Assembly (NCBI GenBank): GCA_023421795.1
Contig: JAEZSO010000001.1
Coordinates: 1-64,000, forward strand
Length of the DNA stretch: 64,000 nucleotides
Direction: 5' to 3'
Source of the DNA: Cyanobacteria bacterium OH_PDB_230
GTDB taxonomy: Bacteria; Cyanobacteriota; Vampirovibrionia; Gastranaerophilales; Gastranaerophilaceae
Shown here: positions 9,991 to 19,023 of the stretch, piece by piece
Layout: each line of letters starts with the position of its first letter
Numbering within the stretch: position 1 is the stretch's first letter
Program-made: the position numbers and the translations under genes
Notes under the pieces: generated by a model
What the model saw: the letters and a program-made list of their open reading frames with translations, nothing else
Database searches by the model: none
Told to the model about the DNA's origin: nothing

Positions 9991-10611
9991 ATGCAGAAGA
10001 GAATTTCGGAAAAAGTTATAAACAGGTTGACTTTGTATCATTGTATACTGGTTGATTATCTTGAAAAAAAAATAGAAATAATTTCTAGCCCTCAGATTGC
10101 TGCTCTTTTACAGATTGATGATTCGCAGGTTAGAAAAGATATCAGTTATCTCAATAATGTGGGAAAATGCAGAGTTGGTTATATCGTTAAAGATTTAAAA
10201 GAATCTATTGAAAAAACTCTTGGTTTTGAAACCCCGAAAGACGCTTTTATAGTAGGAGCGGGTAATTTAGGTCTTGCGCTTGCCAAGTACGATAATTTTT
10301 CTAATTATGGGTTGAAGGTTTTGGCTTTGTTCGACAATGACCCTTTAAAAGTAGATTTGACAGTTAATTCCAAGCAGATATTTCACATATCGAAGCTTCC
10401 AAATTTGACAAGCAGATTAAATGTTGAAATCGCTATTCTTACAGTACCAAGAGAATACGCCCAAAAGACAGCGGAATTTCTGGTCGAATCAAATATAAAA
10501 TACATATGGAATTTTACGCCTACTGTTTTGAAGTTGCCTCCTGAAATCCAGGTTTGGAATGAAAATTTGATGGGCAATTTCTTGCAATTTACATATAATA
10601 TTGCTCAATAA
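9991..10611 (+). CDS. rex: redox-sensing transcriptional repressor Rex
   Basis: 206 residues. An N-terminal winged helix (about 1-80; SSPQIAALLQIDDSQVRKDISYL is the recognition region) is followed by a Rossmann NAD(H)-binding domain with VGAGNLGLALAKY (about 87-99). The C-terminal part ends in the helix used for domain swapping (NENLMGNFLQFTYNI). Rex senses NADH/NAD+ and represses fermentation genes. It lies directly after adhE but has its own promoter region and a Rex-type site. It is a standard-length member of the family with no obvious defect. Confidence 0.93.
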   Translation: MQKRISEKVINRLTLYHCILVDYLEKKIEIISSPQIAALLQIDDSQVRKDISYLNNVGKCRVGYIVKDLKESIEKTLGFETPKDAFIVGAGNLGLALAKYDNFSNYGLKVLALFDNDPLKVDLTVNSKQIFHISKLPNLTSRLNVEIAILTVPREYAQKTAEFLVESNIKYIWNFTPTVLKLPPEIQVWNENLMGNFLQFTYNIAQ

Positions 10612-10623
10612 GGGAAGCTTATA

Positions 10624-11607
10624 TTGTTTCAAAATAAATTTAAAATAATTTTTATAAATATTATATTAGTTGTTTTAGTTGTTGGGATTTTGATTAGCGC
10701 TTTTTATTCTTACAGGTATTCTCAATTAGAGACAAAAATACAGGCTAGCGATAGTTTCGTCTCTTGTGATAAATATCAGAATAACGATTTAGAAGTTTTT
10801 AAATTAGTGCCGAATAGTATTTGCTATTGCACAGATAAATATAACGGCAAAGTAGTGAAAAAAACGAAAATAATTATAGATTCTAATGGGTTTAGAAGAA
10901 CTCAAGATGACTTTGACAAGAGTAAAAGCCGCATGGTTGTTTTCGGATGTTCTTTTGCTTTTGGCTACAGAATAGCGGATAACGAAACATTTGCGTGGAG
11001 ACTTTCAGAACTTACCCATAGAAAAGTTTACAACGTTTCTTACTCGGGTGAGGGTTTACAGCATATGCTTTTAAGCTTGCAATCAGAAGATTTTTGGAAA
11101 AAAATTCCTGATTCAGATACGTTTGTTTATGTTTTTATCAAAGATCATTTTAGAAGGTTGAAGTCGCCTACCAATCTTGGTGATGGCAACTTCTATCCTA
11201 CATATAAACTCTTGCCGAATGGCAGACTAGTTGCAAATAAACCATCCAAAGAGTTTATAAATGCTGATTTTGATGGGAGGAAAAGGTTGAAAAAACTCTC
11301 CTATATTGCTTCAACAGGGTATGAATCCGCTGATCCCAACTTGAGAAAATTGTTTATCGCGATATTAAAAGAAAGCCAAAGCATAATTAAAGAAAAAAGG
11401 CCTAATGCAAAATTCATTATTTTAGATATTGAAAGTGATTCCGAGATAGCGGATTTGTTTAGGTCAAACGGTTTTGATGTTGTGAGTGTTTCTGACTTGT
11501 TGGGGACACGCTATTATACTAATAAATATATGGTTTTGAACAACCACCCTAACGCCGAATTCTGGAAAGTTTTGACTCCTAAATTTGTTGAGTACGAAAA
11601 ACTTTAA
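10624..11607 (+). CDS. membrane-anchored SGNH/GDSL hydrolase-like protein
   Basis: 327 residues from a TTG start with a good upstream AAGGGA. There is an N-terminal membrane anchor (about 7-28). The extracytoplasmic part carries an SGNH-type block I, VFGCSFAFGYRI (about 101-112), a later YNVSYSGEGLQ that resembles block II/III, and a C-terminal NNHPNAEFW that would supply the catalytic His. This pattern is typical of sugar or polysaccharide O-acyl esterases and acyltransferase-like proteins. The substrate is unknown. The gene begins 12 nt after rex, and its stop abuts the stop of the convergent gene exactly. Confidence 0.6.
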   Translation: MFQNKFKIIFINIILVVLVVGILISAFYSYRYSQLETKIQASDSFVSCDKYQNNDLEVFKLVPNSICYCTDKYNGKVVKKTKIIIDSNGFRRTQDDFDKSKSRMVVFGCSFAFGYRIADNETFAWRLSELTHRKVYNVSYSGEGLQHMLLSLQSEDFWKKIPDSDTFVYVFIKDHFRRLKSPTNLGDGNFYPTYKLLPNGRLVANKPSKEFINADFDGRKRLKKLSYIASTGYESADPNLRKLFIAILKESQSIIKEKRPNAKFIILDIESDSEIADLFRSNGFDVVSVSDLLGTRYYTNKYMVLNNHPNAEFWKVLTPKFVEYEKL

Positions 11608-12279
11608 TCATTTAAGAAGTTTTATTTTTTCCACACAAAAGTCTGCAATCTTTTTCTCGAACAGTTGCCCTGATTTGCTTCCATAAAGCCTTTCGGACCA
11701 CCATAGTTCCTGATACATTTTATTTGGATACGGATTTTTTAAAATGTGCAGGTTTGTGTTTTCCTCTTTTGTTATGTTAAAGGGGTCAATGACGGCAAAT
11801 TCAAATTTCTTGTCCCCTCTTATGTTTTTTATTGTTTCGTATAAATTTTTTGTATCGTCACAATCTCCCAAAAGTTGTACAAACAATATCGGAAATTCTG
11901 AATTAATGCAGTTTCTGAAGTTTTCGATTCTTTTTGAATAAACTTCGACTAATTTATCTTTGTCTTTTTCCGTAAGATTCTTTTCATGTACAAATTCTAT
12001 GCAGTCAGGAGCTTTCATCCAATATTGTTTTTTGTTGAAAAGTACATTTGCTTTGTTGAACACGATGTTTTCAAAAAATGATTTGAAGTCTTCTTTTATT
12101 TGTTTTGTGATTTCAAATGTTTCATAAGTTGCCAGGTCAAAAGGCATGGTAGGTTCACCTTTTTCTTTGTCCGGCTTTACTCCCCATCTTGTCAAAACGG
12201 TTCTTGGCAGGCAATTGTAGCCTAAAGAAACTACTTTGTAATTGATATCTTTTATTTCTTTTAATTTTTCGTACTGCAT
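11608..12279 (-). CDS. DUF1796-type putative papain-like cysteine peptidase
   Basis: 223 residues. The N-terminal VVSLGYNCLPRTVLTRWG with the following MPFDLATY resembles the SLGxxC...PFDW signature of the DUF1796 family, predicted papain-like cysteine peptidases of unknown role. The Cys in GYNC is the candidate nucleophile. There is no signal peptide. The gene is monocistronic and convergent with the SGNH gene. The family assignment is from memory of the motif and moderately sure; the enzymatic role is inference. Confidence 0.5.
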   Translation of the reverse strand: MQYEKLKEIKDINYKVVSLGYNCLPRTVLTRWGVKPDKEKGEPTMPFDLATYETFEITKQIKEDFKSFFENIVFNKANVLFNKKQYWMKAPDCIEFVHEKNLTEKDKDKLVEVYSKRIENFRNCINSEFPILFVQLLGDCDDTKNLYETIKNIRGDKKFEFAVIDPFNITKEENTNLHILKNPYPNKMYQELWWSERLYGSKSGQLFEKKIADFCVEKIKLLK

Positions 12280-12375
12280 TCAACTATAATAGATAAATTT
12301 AGCCAAAATATCAATTAAAGCTTTGAGTATAAATTCATTTGTCGTATAATGTAAGTGAGCTACAAAGGTGGGTAA

Positions 12376-13209
12376 ATGAAGGGATTTATTAATAGGTTAA
12401 TATTTTTAACTTTAGGCTCCATAGTTGCTGCTTTCAGCATTGAGGGTTTTTTGGTTCCTAACAGAATTATTGACGGAGGAATCGTCGGTATATCTATTAT
12501 GGCTAACACTCTTACCAGCCAGCCCCTTGGTTTGTTCATACTATTTTTAAATCTGCCTTTTTTGTTTGTAGCACTTAAAAAGTTCGGAAAAATGTTTGTT
12601 TTTTCAACTTTGTATGCCGTAGTCATATTGGCGATTTTCGTAACTATTTTTTATGATAATCAGGTGACAAACGATTTGACGCTTGCAAGTATATTTGGAG
12701 GCGTTATTTTAGGATTCGGCGTCGGCTTGGTTCTAAGAAGCGGCGGTTCTCTGGATGGTACAGAAATTGTTGCCATACGTTTGGCTAAAAAACTCGGATT
12801 TTCTGTTGGCGAAATTATAATGTTTTTCAATATATTTATATTTTTGGCGGCGGGATTTTTATACGGCTGGCGTCAAGCGATGTATTCGATTTTGACTTAT
12901 TTCATCGCCTATAAAGTAATTGATATAGTACTCGACGGCCTTAATGAAAGTAAATCGGTTATGATTATTACTGATTTTTCTGAACAAATAGGCCAAAGTA
13001 TAATAGATAATATGGATGTAAGTGTTACTTATATCGATGCAGAAGGCGGCTATTCAGGCGCTAAGAAAAGAATTGTTTTTTGTATAATTTCAAGGCTGGA
13101 AATAATGAAATTAAAGAACCTGGCAAAAGAAATAGACCCTACCGCCTTTATTGCGATTGAAAATGTGCATGAAGTCGAAGGCGTAAGGATTAAAAAGAAA
13201 AAAATATAA
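12376..13209 (+). CDS. YitT family membrane protein
   Basis: 277 residues. Five or six membrane segments lie within about 8-195, including the conserved IDGGIVGISIM and RSGGSLDGTEIVA glycine-rich blocks. A C-terminal soluble DUF2179 domain (about 205-270) carries GGYSGAKKRIVFCIISR. This is the YitT/YpjC/YqfU architecture (DUF161 plus DUF2179), a conserved membrane family of unsettled function. The start lies 10 nt after AAAGGTGGGT. It is transcribed alone, divergently from the DUF1796 gene. Confidence 0.88.
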   Translation: MKGFINRLIFLTLGSIVAAFSIEGFLVPNRIIDGGIVGISIMANTLTSQPLGLFILFLNLPFLFVALKKFGKMFVFSTLYAVVILAIFVTIFYDNQVTNDLTLASIFGGVILGFGVGLVLRSGGSLDGTEIVAIRLAKKLGFSVGEIIMFFNIFIFLAAGFLYGWRQAMYSILTYFIAYKVIDIVLDGLNESKSVMIITDFSEQIGQSIIDNMDVSVTYIDAEGGYSGAKKRIVFCIISRLEIMKLKNLAKEIDPTAFIAIENVHEVEGVRIKKKKI

Positions 13210-13313
13210 AGTCTTTAATCAGACGTAAAGAAAAATTTTAATTTAAGTATTTTGAAAAATACCGTGTTTGCGATAAATTAAATATAATAACTAGTTAAAA
13301 GTGGGAAAGCGAA

Positions 13314-15095
13314 ATGATAACGAAAACGTCAATAAAAACGAATGGTTGTGGCGAAATTAGCAAAAGTAATATAGGACAAGAAATCAGTGTTGCCGGATGG
13401 GTTTCTACTGTTAGAGATCTTGGCGGGATTATATTTATCGAATTAAGAGATAGATCCGGTCTTTTTCAGCTTGTAGCTGATCCTCACAAAAATCCTGAAG
13501 CTTACAATAAAGTTCAACATCTAAAAGATGAATCTGTAATTAAGGCGTCAGGCATCGTTACGGAAAGACCCGCAGAGACGTATAACCCAAAACTGCCAAC
13601 AGGCGAGGTTGAGCTTTACCCTGAAAAATTAGAAATACTGTCTGAAGCGGTAACTCTTCCTTTTCCGCTTGACAGCGACGATGTTAATGAAGATCTCAGA
13701 TTAAAATACAGATATTTGGATTTAAGAAGAGAGCAAACTCAAAAAAATATGGTTTTAAGACACAAAATCGTGACTGCCGTAAGAAATTATTTAAACAGCC
13801 TTGATTTTGTTGAAGTTGAAACACCTATTCTTATAAACACCACTCCTGAAGGTGCCAGAGATTATTTGGTTCCAAGCAGAGTCCACGAAGGCAAATTCTT
13901 TGCTCTTCCTCAATCGCCTCAAATCTTTAAACAGCTTTTGATGGTTGGGGGAATGGAAAGATACTATCAAATTGCAAAATGTTTCAGAGATGAGGATTTA
14001 AGATCAGACAGACAACCTGAATTTACTCAAATAGATATGGAAATGTCTTTTGTTGAGCAGCAAGATGTTATCGAAATGGTTGAAGGACTTATCGTTGCGG
14101 CCTTTAAAGAAGCAGGTGTTGATGTTAAACCTCCGTTTAAGGTTTTAACATATAAAGAAGCCATGGAAAGATACGGTATCGACAGACCTGATACAAGATT
14201 CGGACTTGAGCTTTTCGATATTACAGATATCATTATGGAATCTGAATTTGAAGCCATTAAAGAAGTAATTCAAGGTGGCGGAATAGTAAGAGCGATAAAA
14301 ATTCCTGGAGTTGCCTCTTATTCAAGAAAAGAAATGGACGATTTGAGAAATCTGGCTGTTTCTTTTGGAGCTAAAGGCCTTGCCAATATTATGTATATGG
14401 AAGACGGCACCGCTAAATCTCCTGTTTTAAAATTTATGTCAGATGAACAAGCTGAAAAACTCAAAGAAAAAGCAGGCGCTCAGCCTGGAGATGTTGTATT
14501 CTTTGTTGCTGATAAACCCAGAGTTGTCTTTGATGTTCTCGGAAGATTCAGATTATACTTCGGAAACAAATTGGGCTTGATTGACGAAAATGCTCATGAC
14601 TTGTTATGGGTAGTTGATTTCCCTATGTTTGAATATTCAGAAGAACACGACAGATACGTTTCTGTTCACCACCCATTTACAATGCCAAATAACGAAGATA
14701 TAGACAAAATGGAGACGGATCCTGCAAATTGCCGTTCAATAGCATACGATATTATATATAACGGTAATGAATTAGGCGGCGGAAGCGTGAGAATCCACTC
14801 CGGCGACATTCAACAAAGAGTGTTTAAAGCGTTAGGATTTACAGAAGAAGAAATCAAACAAAAATTCTCATTTATGATAAATGCGTTTAAATACGGAACG
14901 CCTCCTCATGCAGGCCTTGCAATAGGTTTGGACAGGTTAGTTGCGCTTCTTGCAAGAATGGATTCTATCAGAGAAGTTATTGCATTCCCTAAAAACTCAT
15001 CTGCTAAATGTCTTATGACAGAAGCGCCGACATACGCTTCAGAACAGCAGCTTAGAGAGTTGCATTTAAAACTTTCAACAAAAGTTAATAAGTAA
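13314..15095 (+). CDS. aspS: aspartyl-tRNA synthetase, bacterial type
   Basis: 593 residues, the normal length for bacterial AspRS. The N-terminal OB-fold anticodon-binding domain (about 1-105) is followed by a class II core: motif 2 near FRDEDLRSDRQPEFTQIDMEM, a GAD insertion (about 280-420) and motif 3 GLAIGLDRLVALLA near the C-terminus. It charges tRNA-Asp; whether it is discriminating or also charges tRNA-Asn cannot be read from the sequence. The promoter is not obvious. A hairpin 10 nt after the stop may end the transcript before dnaA. Confidence 0.97.
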   Translation: MITKTSIKTNGCGEISKSNIGQEISVAGWVSTVRDLGGIIFIELRDRSGLFQLVADPHKNPEAYNKVQHLKDESVIKASGIVTERPAETYNPKLPTGEVELYPEKLEILSEAVTLPFPLDSDDVNEDLRLKYRYLDLRREQTQKNMVLRHKIVTAVRNYLNSLDFVEVETPILINTTPEGARDYLVPSRVHEGKFFALPQSPQIFKQLLMVGGMERYYQIAKCFRDEDLRSDRQPEFTQIDMEMSFVEQQDVIEMVEGLIVAAFKEAGVDVKPPFKVLTYKEAMERYGIDRPDTRFGLELFDITDIIMESEFEAIKEVIQGGGIVRAIKIPGVASYSRKEMDDLRNLAVSFGAKGLANIMYMEDGTAKSPVLKFMSDEQAEKLKEKAGAQPGDVVFFVADKPRVVFDVLGRFRLYFGNKLGLIDENAHDLLWVVDFPMFEYSEEHDRYVSVHHPFTMPNNEDIDKMETDPANCRSIAYDIIYNGNELGGGSVRIHSGDIQQRVFKALGFTEEEIKQKFSFMINAFKYGTPPHAGLAIGLDRLVALLARMDSIREVIAFPKNSSAKCLMTEAPTYASEQQLRELHLKLSTKVNK

Positions 15096-15104
15096 TTAAT
15101 CATG

Positions 15105-15126
15105 GGCAAGAGTTGACGCTCTTGCC
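15105..15126 (+). terminator. hairpin after aspS, possible weak terminator
   Basis: GGCAAGAG / CTCTTGCC form a perfect 8-bp stem with loop TTGACG. Only GATTTAT follows instead of a T-run, so termination may be partial and dnaA may be partly co-transcribed with aspS. Confidence 0.4.
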
Positions 15127-15193
15127 TGATTTATAAAACCCTTGCGGTACGCCTTTAACGGTCAAGAAATTGGTTGATAAAAAATTGAGAGAA

Positions 15194-16585
15194 ATGGAAG
15201 ACATCTTAAAAATTTGGGACAGTGTCCTTAATATACTTGAAGATAAAATACCGGCTTCAACTTTTGAACCGTGGATACTCCCATTGGTGCCTCATGATTA
15301 TGACGGAAGCCAATTCACCGTTCTTTGCGGCCAGTCGCTTGCTGTTCAGATTCTTCAGAAACCTGCAAATCACAGCGAAATAACAAAAGCTCTTGCTTCA
15401 ATTCTTGGAAAAGAAGTAGAGTTTAGGGTTATGTACGATGAAGATTTGTCTAAGAAACTCAAAAAGAAGAGCCAGAAGGCAAAAAAAGAAGATTTAATCG
15501 CAAACATCGAAAGTAAGTTGAAACCGGCTAAATATGACGGTCTTATGCAGATGCAGTCTTCATATAATCTTAATTTGAAATATAAATTTGAAAATTTTGT
15601 AGTAGGAGCGAACAATAAATTTGCATATGGAGCTTCTATGACCGTTGCGAAAGAACCCGGCAAAAAATACAACCCGTTATTCCTATACGGAGGTTCGGGC
15701 CTGGGAAAAACCCATTTGATGCAGGCGATCGGGCATTATATTCTGTATAACAATCCGGAACTCAAAGTTAAATATGTGAAAACCGAAGAATTTGTGAATG
15801 ATCTTGTGAATTCTCTTTTTAAAGGTCTTGATAAAAGCAATAAGATGAATAAGTTCAGGGAAAAATACAGAAACGTTGACGTCCTTTTGATAGACGATAT
15901 TCAATTTATTGAAAGCAAAGAGAGAACCCAAATAGAGATATTTAATACTTTTGAAACGCTTCACAATTCAGGCAAACAAATCGTTATAACAAGCGACAGA
16001 GATCCTGAAAACCTTCCTTTGTTGTCTGACAGGTTAAGAAGCCGTTTTCAAATGGGCTTGATTGCTGATTTACAGGTTCCTGACTTGGAAACAAGAATGG
16101 CTATTTTAAGCAAGCTTGCAACAGATAATAATGTTGATGTGCCTGTTGATGTGATTGAGTTTCTGGCTATTGTGTATAAAAACAATATAAGAGAATTGGA
16201 AGGCGCATTCAATAGGGTCAGTGCTTATTCAGGCATAAATGAAGTTCCTATTAATATAGAAAACGTCAAAAAAATAATCAATTATTCTGAGACAAAGAAA
16301 AATATCACTACAGAAGGCATAATGGACGTAGTTGCCGAATTTTATAACGTTCCTGTTGAAGAAATCAAAGGAAGCTCTCGTCACCAAAAGATAGCAATGG
16401 CAAGACAAGTGGCTGTTTATTTGACAAGAGAAATAACACAGGAAAGTTTCCCTCAGATTGGCGAGGCTTTTTGCAAAAAACATACAACAATTCTTTATTC
16501 CTACGAAAAGGTAAAGGAAGAAATGACGCGCAATAAGTCACTTTCCGAGGATATTTCAATATTAGTTAATAAAATTAATCAATAA
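15194..16585 (+). CDS. dnaA: chromosomal replication initiator DnaA
   Basis: About 463 residues from ATG 15194. A TTG at 15170 in the same frame would add eight residues; the ATG gives the usual family start MEDILKIWDSVL. Domain I lies at about 1-85, a linker follows, then the AAA+ domain III with Walker A GGSGLGKTH and Walker B LLIDDIQF, and a domain IV DNA-binding helix-turn-helix ending in EAFCKKHTTILYSYEKV. It unwinds oriC. Its neighbours here are aspS and murF, not dnaN/recF, and I see no cluster of DnaA boxes in the flanks, so the origin is probably elsewhere. Confidence 0.96.
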   Translation: MEDILKIWDSVLNILEDKIPASTFEPWILPLVPHDYDGSQFTVLCGQSLAVQILQKPANHSEITKALASILGKEVEFRVMYDEDLSKKLKKKSQKAKKEDLIANIESKLKPAKYDGLMQMQSSYNLNLKYKFENFVVGANNKFAYGASMTVAKEPGKKYNPLFLYGGSGLGKTHLMQAIGHYILYNNPELKVKYVKTEEFVNDLVNSLFKGLDKSNKMNKFREKYRNVDVLLIDDIQFIESKERTQIEIFNTFETLHNSGKQIVITSDRDPENLPLLSDRLRSRFQMGLIADLQVPDLETRMAILSKLATDNNVDVPVDVIEFLAIVYKNNIRELEGAFNRVSAYSGINEVPINIENVKKIINYSETKKNITTEGIMDVVAEFYNVPVEEIKGSSRHQKIAMARQVAVYLTREITQESFPQIGEAFCKKHTTILYSYEKVKEEMTRNKSLSEDISILVNKINQ

Positions 16586-16620
16586 ACTCTTTTGTGCTAA
16601 AATCAATTGTAATAGTTTTA

Positions 16621-16720
16621 GCGAGAAATTTGATAAGAGTGAAAATTTCGAGCAACCTTTTATAAGGTGGGTAACAAGGAGAAATAAAACAGGTTTTAAT
16701 TGTTGCGGCACTGGATTGAA
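16621..16720 (+). ncRNA. structured leader-like element, copy A (before murF)
   Basis: One of three similar roughly 100-nt elements in the window. Helix P1 is GAAATTT 16625-16631 with AAATTTC 16643-16649 and a loop ending GTGA. P2 is ACCTT 16655-16659 with AAGGT 16664-16668. P3 is TAACAA 16672-16677 with TTGTTG 16700-16705 and encloses a small AAAAC/GGTTTT hairpin. The tail is CACTGGATTGAA. The element ends where the murF ribosome-binding site GAGG begins. Shared structure with copies at 41547 and 58862 argues for a functional RNA; the function is unknown. Confidence 0.5.
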
Positions 16721-16730
16721 CGAGGCAAAA

Positions 16731-18053
16731 ATGAATTTGACTGTTGAAGAAATAGTAATGGCAACCAAAGCTGAGGTCGTTAAGGCTAAGCATGGTTCAA
16801 TGGCTTATTCTATAACAACAGATTCTCGAAATATTTCCCCCAACCAATTATATTTGCCTCTCGTAGGAGAGAAATTCGACGGGCATAATTTTATAGAGAG
16901 CGCGGTTAAATTAGGCGTCAAAGGCTATTTTACCCAAAATCCCAAGATTATTTTTGAAAACGCTGATTTTATATTTTTGGTTCCTGACACAAAAGAAGCT
17001 TATCTTCAAATAGCAAGATATTATAAGAGGAAAATTAACCCTATAACTATTGCCATAACAGGAAGCAGCGGCAAGACAACTACCAAAGAAATGATGTATG
17101 CGGTCGCTTCTGAAACCTTTATAACACATAAATCTATCCTGAATCATAACAACGAAGTCGGACTTTGCCAGACATTGACTTCTATGCCCGAAGACACTCA
17201 GATTCTCATTGTGGAAATGGGAATGAGAGGGCTTGGAGAGATAGAACTATTGTCTAAGTACTCAGAACCAGATATCGCCATATTGTGTAATGTAGGTTCT
17301 GCTCATATCGGCAGGCTCGGCTCAATCAACAATATATCGATTGCAAAAAATGAAATAACCAAATATCTGCATAAAGAAGGCGTTTTTATAGCTTCAGATG
17401 ATGAAGTTGTTAAGAAACACAATAAGTTTGAGGGTACGACCTGTTATTTTGGTTTAAATGATCCTGATTTAAAAATTATTGAACTCACCTCTACAGGAAG
17501 CGTTTTTGAATATAAAAACCAGATTTACAAGGTAAATCTTGAAGGCGAGCATAATATCCAGAATGCATTATCGGTTATAAAAGCGGGGCTGAGGTTGGGA
17601 ATGACATCGAGTGTTATTGCGAAAGGTTTAGAGAAGTTCAAGCCTATAGAAAAAAGATGGGAAATCGAAGAGATAGCGGGCTTTAAAATAATTAATGACA
17701 GCTATAATGCAAATCCCGAGTCTGTTAAAGCAACATTAAAAACGTTTTTAACTTTATATCCAAGTCCAAAAGTTGTTGTACTAGGAGACATGGGAGAGCT
17801 TGGTAAAGATGAAAAGAAATACCACAGCCAAATCGGGGATTTTCTTAACGGCTACAAATTTGACTTTTTGATTACTATAGGCAAATTAGCAAGAAAAATT
17901 AAGCCCGACAGTAAAAATTACAGAAATTTTGATACGACGAGTGATGCCGCAAAATATATATACAAAAAGATTAAACCAGGTTCTACAATTTTGCTTAAAG
18001 CATCAAGGTCAATGAAGTTTGAAGAGATAATCGAGGAGTTGAAGAAGAAATGA
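16731..18053 (+). CDS. murF: UDP-MurNAc-tripeptide:D-Ala-D-Ala ligase MurF
   Basis: 440 residues from ATG 16731, chosen because CGAGG (16721-16725) sits six bases upstream; an upstream in-frame TTG at 16716 lies inside the structured element. The Mur ligase layout is clear: an N-terminal UDP-binding domain (about 1-95), a central ATPase domain with P-loop AITGSSGKTTTKEM, and a C-terminal domain with VVVLGDMGELG. It adds D-Ala-D-Ala to complete the cytoplasmic peptidoglycan precursor. Its last four bases overlap the mraY start (ATGA), so the two are translationally coupled. Confidence 0.95.
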   Translation: MNLTVEEIVMATKAEVVKAKHGSMAYSITTDSRNISPNQLYLPLVGEKFDGHNFIESAVKLGVKGYFTQNPKIIFENADFIFLVPDTKEAYLQIARYYKRKINPITIAITGSSGKTTTKEMMYAVASETFITHKSILNHNNEVGLCQTLTSMPEDTQILIVEMGMRGLGEIELLSKYSEPDIAILCNVGSAHIGRLGSINNISIAKNEITKYLHKEGVFIASDDEVVKKHNKFEGTTCYFGLNDPDLKIIELTSTGSVFEYKNQIYKVNLEGEHNIQNALSVIKAGLRLGMTSSVIAKGLEKFKPIEKRWEIEEIAGFKIINDSYNANPESVKATLKTFLTLYPSPKVVVLGDMGELGKDEKKYHSQIGDFLNGYKFDFLITIGKLARKIKPDSKNYRNFDTTSDAAKYIYKKIKPGSTILLKASRSMKFEEIIEELKKK

Positions 18054-19018
18054 TTCTAGTAATCGTAGCAGCGCTTGTAGCTATAGTTTTATCATTATTA
18101 TCAGGCGTTGTTTATATAAAATTTTTAGAGAAAAAAGTTTATAAACAATATGTAAGAGAAGGTGTTCCGGAAGGACATGCAAAAAAACAGGGTACTCCTA
18201 CGACTGGAGGCGTTTTCATTGTCGTTGCGACGATAGTAGCTTCTATAATTGCTCTTCTTATGCAAGAAGCTCTTACAACTCAGGCCTCGCTTATTCTTTT
18301 GACATTTGCTTTTTATACATTTGCGGGTTTCAAAGATGATATTAGAAAAATTAAAAATAAACAAAACAAAGGTTTAAGCGCAAAAGGAAAATTGTTTTTA
18401 CAGGTGGCAATTGCACTTTTACCTGCTTTGTTTGTCACCGTTAACGGTCAGACAGCTCTTACATTTGGTTCTTATAGTTTTGATTTGGGATGGTTTTATC
18501 CTTTATTTGCAGTCTTTCTAATGACCGGGGTTTCAAACGCGGTAAATCTGACAGACGGATTGGACGGTTTAGCCGCTTCAAACGTAGTAATTGCCATGGG
18601 AGCTTGCAGCATAATTTCTATACTTATGGGAAAAGTCGATTTGGCTATTATTTCAGCAGCAACTGCAGGTGCAACTTTAGGCTTTTTGTATTTCAATAAA
18701 TACCCTGCAAAGGTTTTTATGGGAGACACAGGATCTTTAGCACTCGGAGGTATGCTTGGCACTTTGGCCGTTATGGGGAAATTTGAATTGTGGCTTATCC
18801 CGATAGGTCTTGTTTTCTTATGCGAAACCTTGTCGGTTATCTTGCAGGTCACAAGTTTTAAATTAACAGGAAAAAGAATATTTAAAATGAGCCCTATCCA
18901 CCACCATTTTGAGCTTTGCGGCTGGAAAGAAGTTAAAATAGTAAGAATTTTCACATTAGTAAGTGTGATTAGTTGCATATTGGCAGTAATATTGTACATG
19001 AAAGTTTACGCAGGCTAG
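18050..19018 (+). CDS. mraY: phospho-MurNAc-pentapeptide transferase MraY
   Basis: 322 residues with about ten membrane helices. The MraY signatures are present: the PTTGGVFIV region, the metal-binding NLTDGLDGLAA (the aspartates bind Mg2+), FMGDTGSLALGG, and the C-terminal KMSPIHHHFELCGW histidine motif. It transfers phospho-MurNAc-pentapeptide to undecaprenyl phosphate, giving lipid I at the inner face of the membrane. It overlaps murF by 4 bp and is followed after 5 bases by murD. Confidence 0.97.
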   Translation: MILVIVAALVAIVLSLLSGVVYIKFLEKKVYKQYVREGVPEGHAKKQGTPTTGGVFIVVATIVASIIALLMQEALTTQASLILLTFAFYTFAGFKDDIRKIKNKQNKGLSAKGKLFLQVAIALLPALFVTVNGQTALTFGSYSFDLGWFYPLFAVFLMTGVSNAVNLTDGLDGLAASNVVIAMGACSIISILMGKVDLAIISAATAGATLGFLYFNKYPAKVFMGDTGSLALGGMLGTLAVMGKFELWLIPIGLVFLCETLSVILQVTSFKLTGKRIFKMSPIHHHFELCGWKEVKIVRIFTLVSVISCILAVILYMKVYAG

Positions 19019-19023
19019 TTGAA

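Noticed and set aside
15096..15193. Origin of replication next to dnaA
   Set aside because: No cluster of TTATCCACA-like boxes and no AT-rich unwinding repeats in the flanks of dnaA.
18973..19023. Upstream in-frame start for murD
   Set aside because: Lies inside mraY and adds residues not found in MurD proteins.
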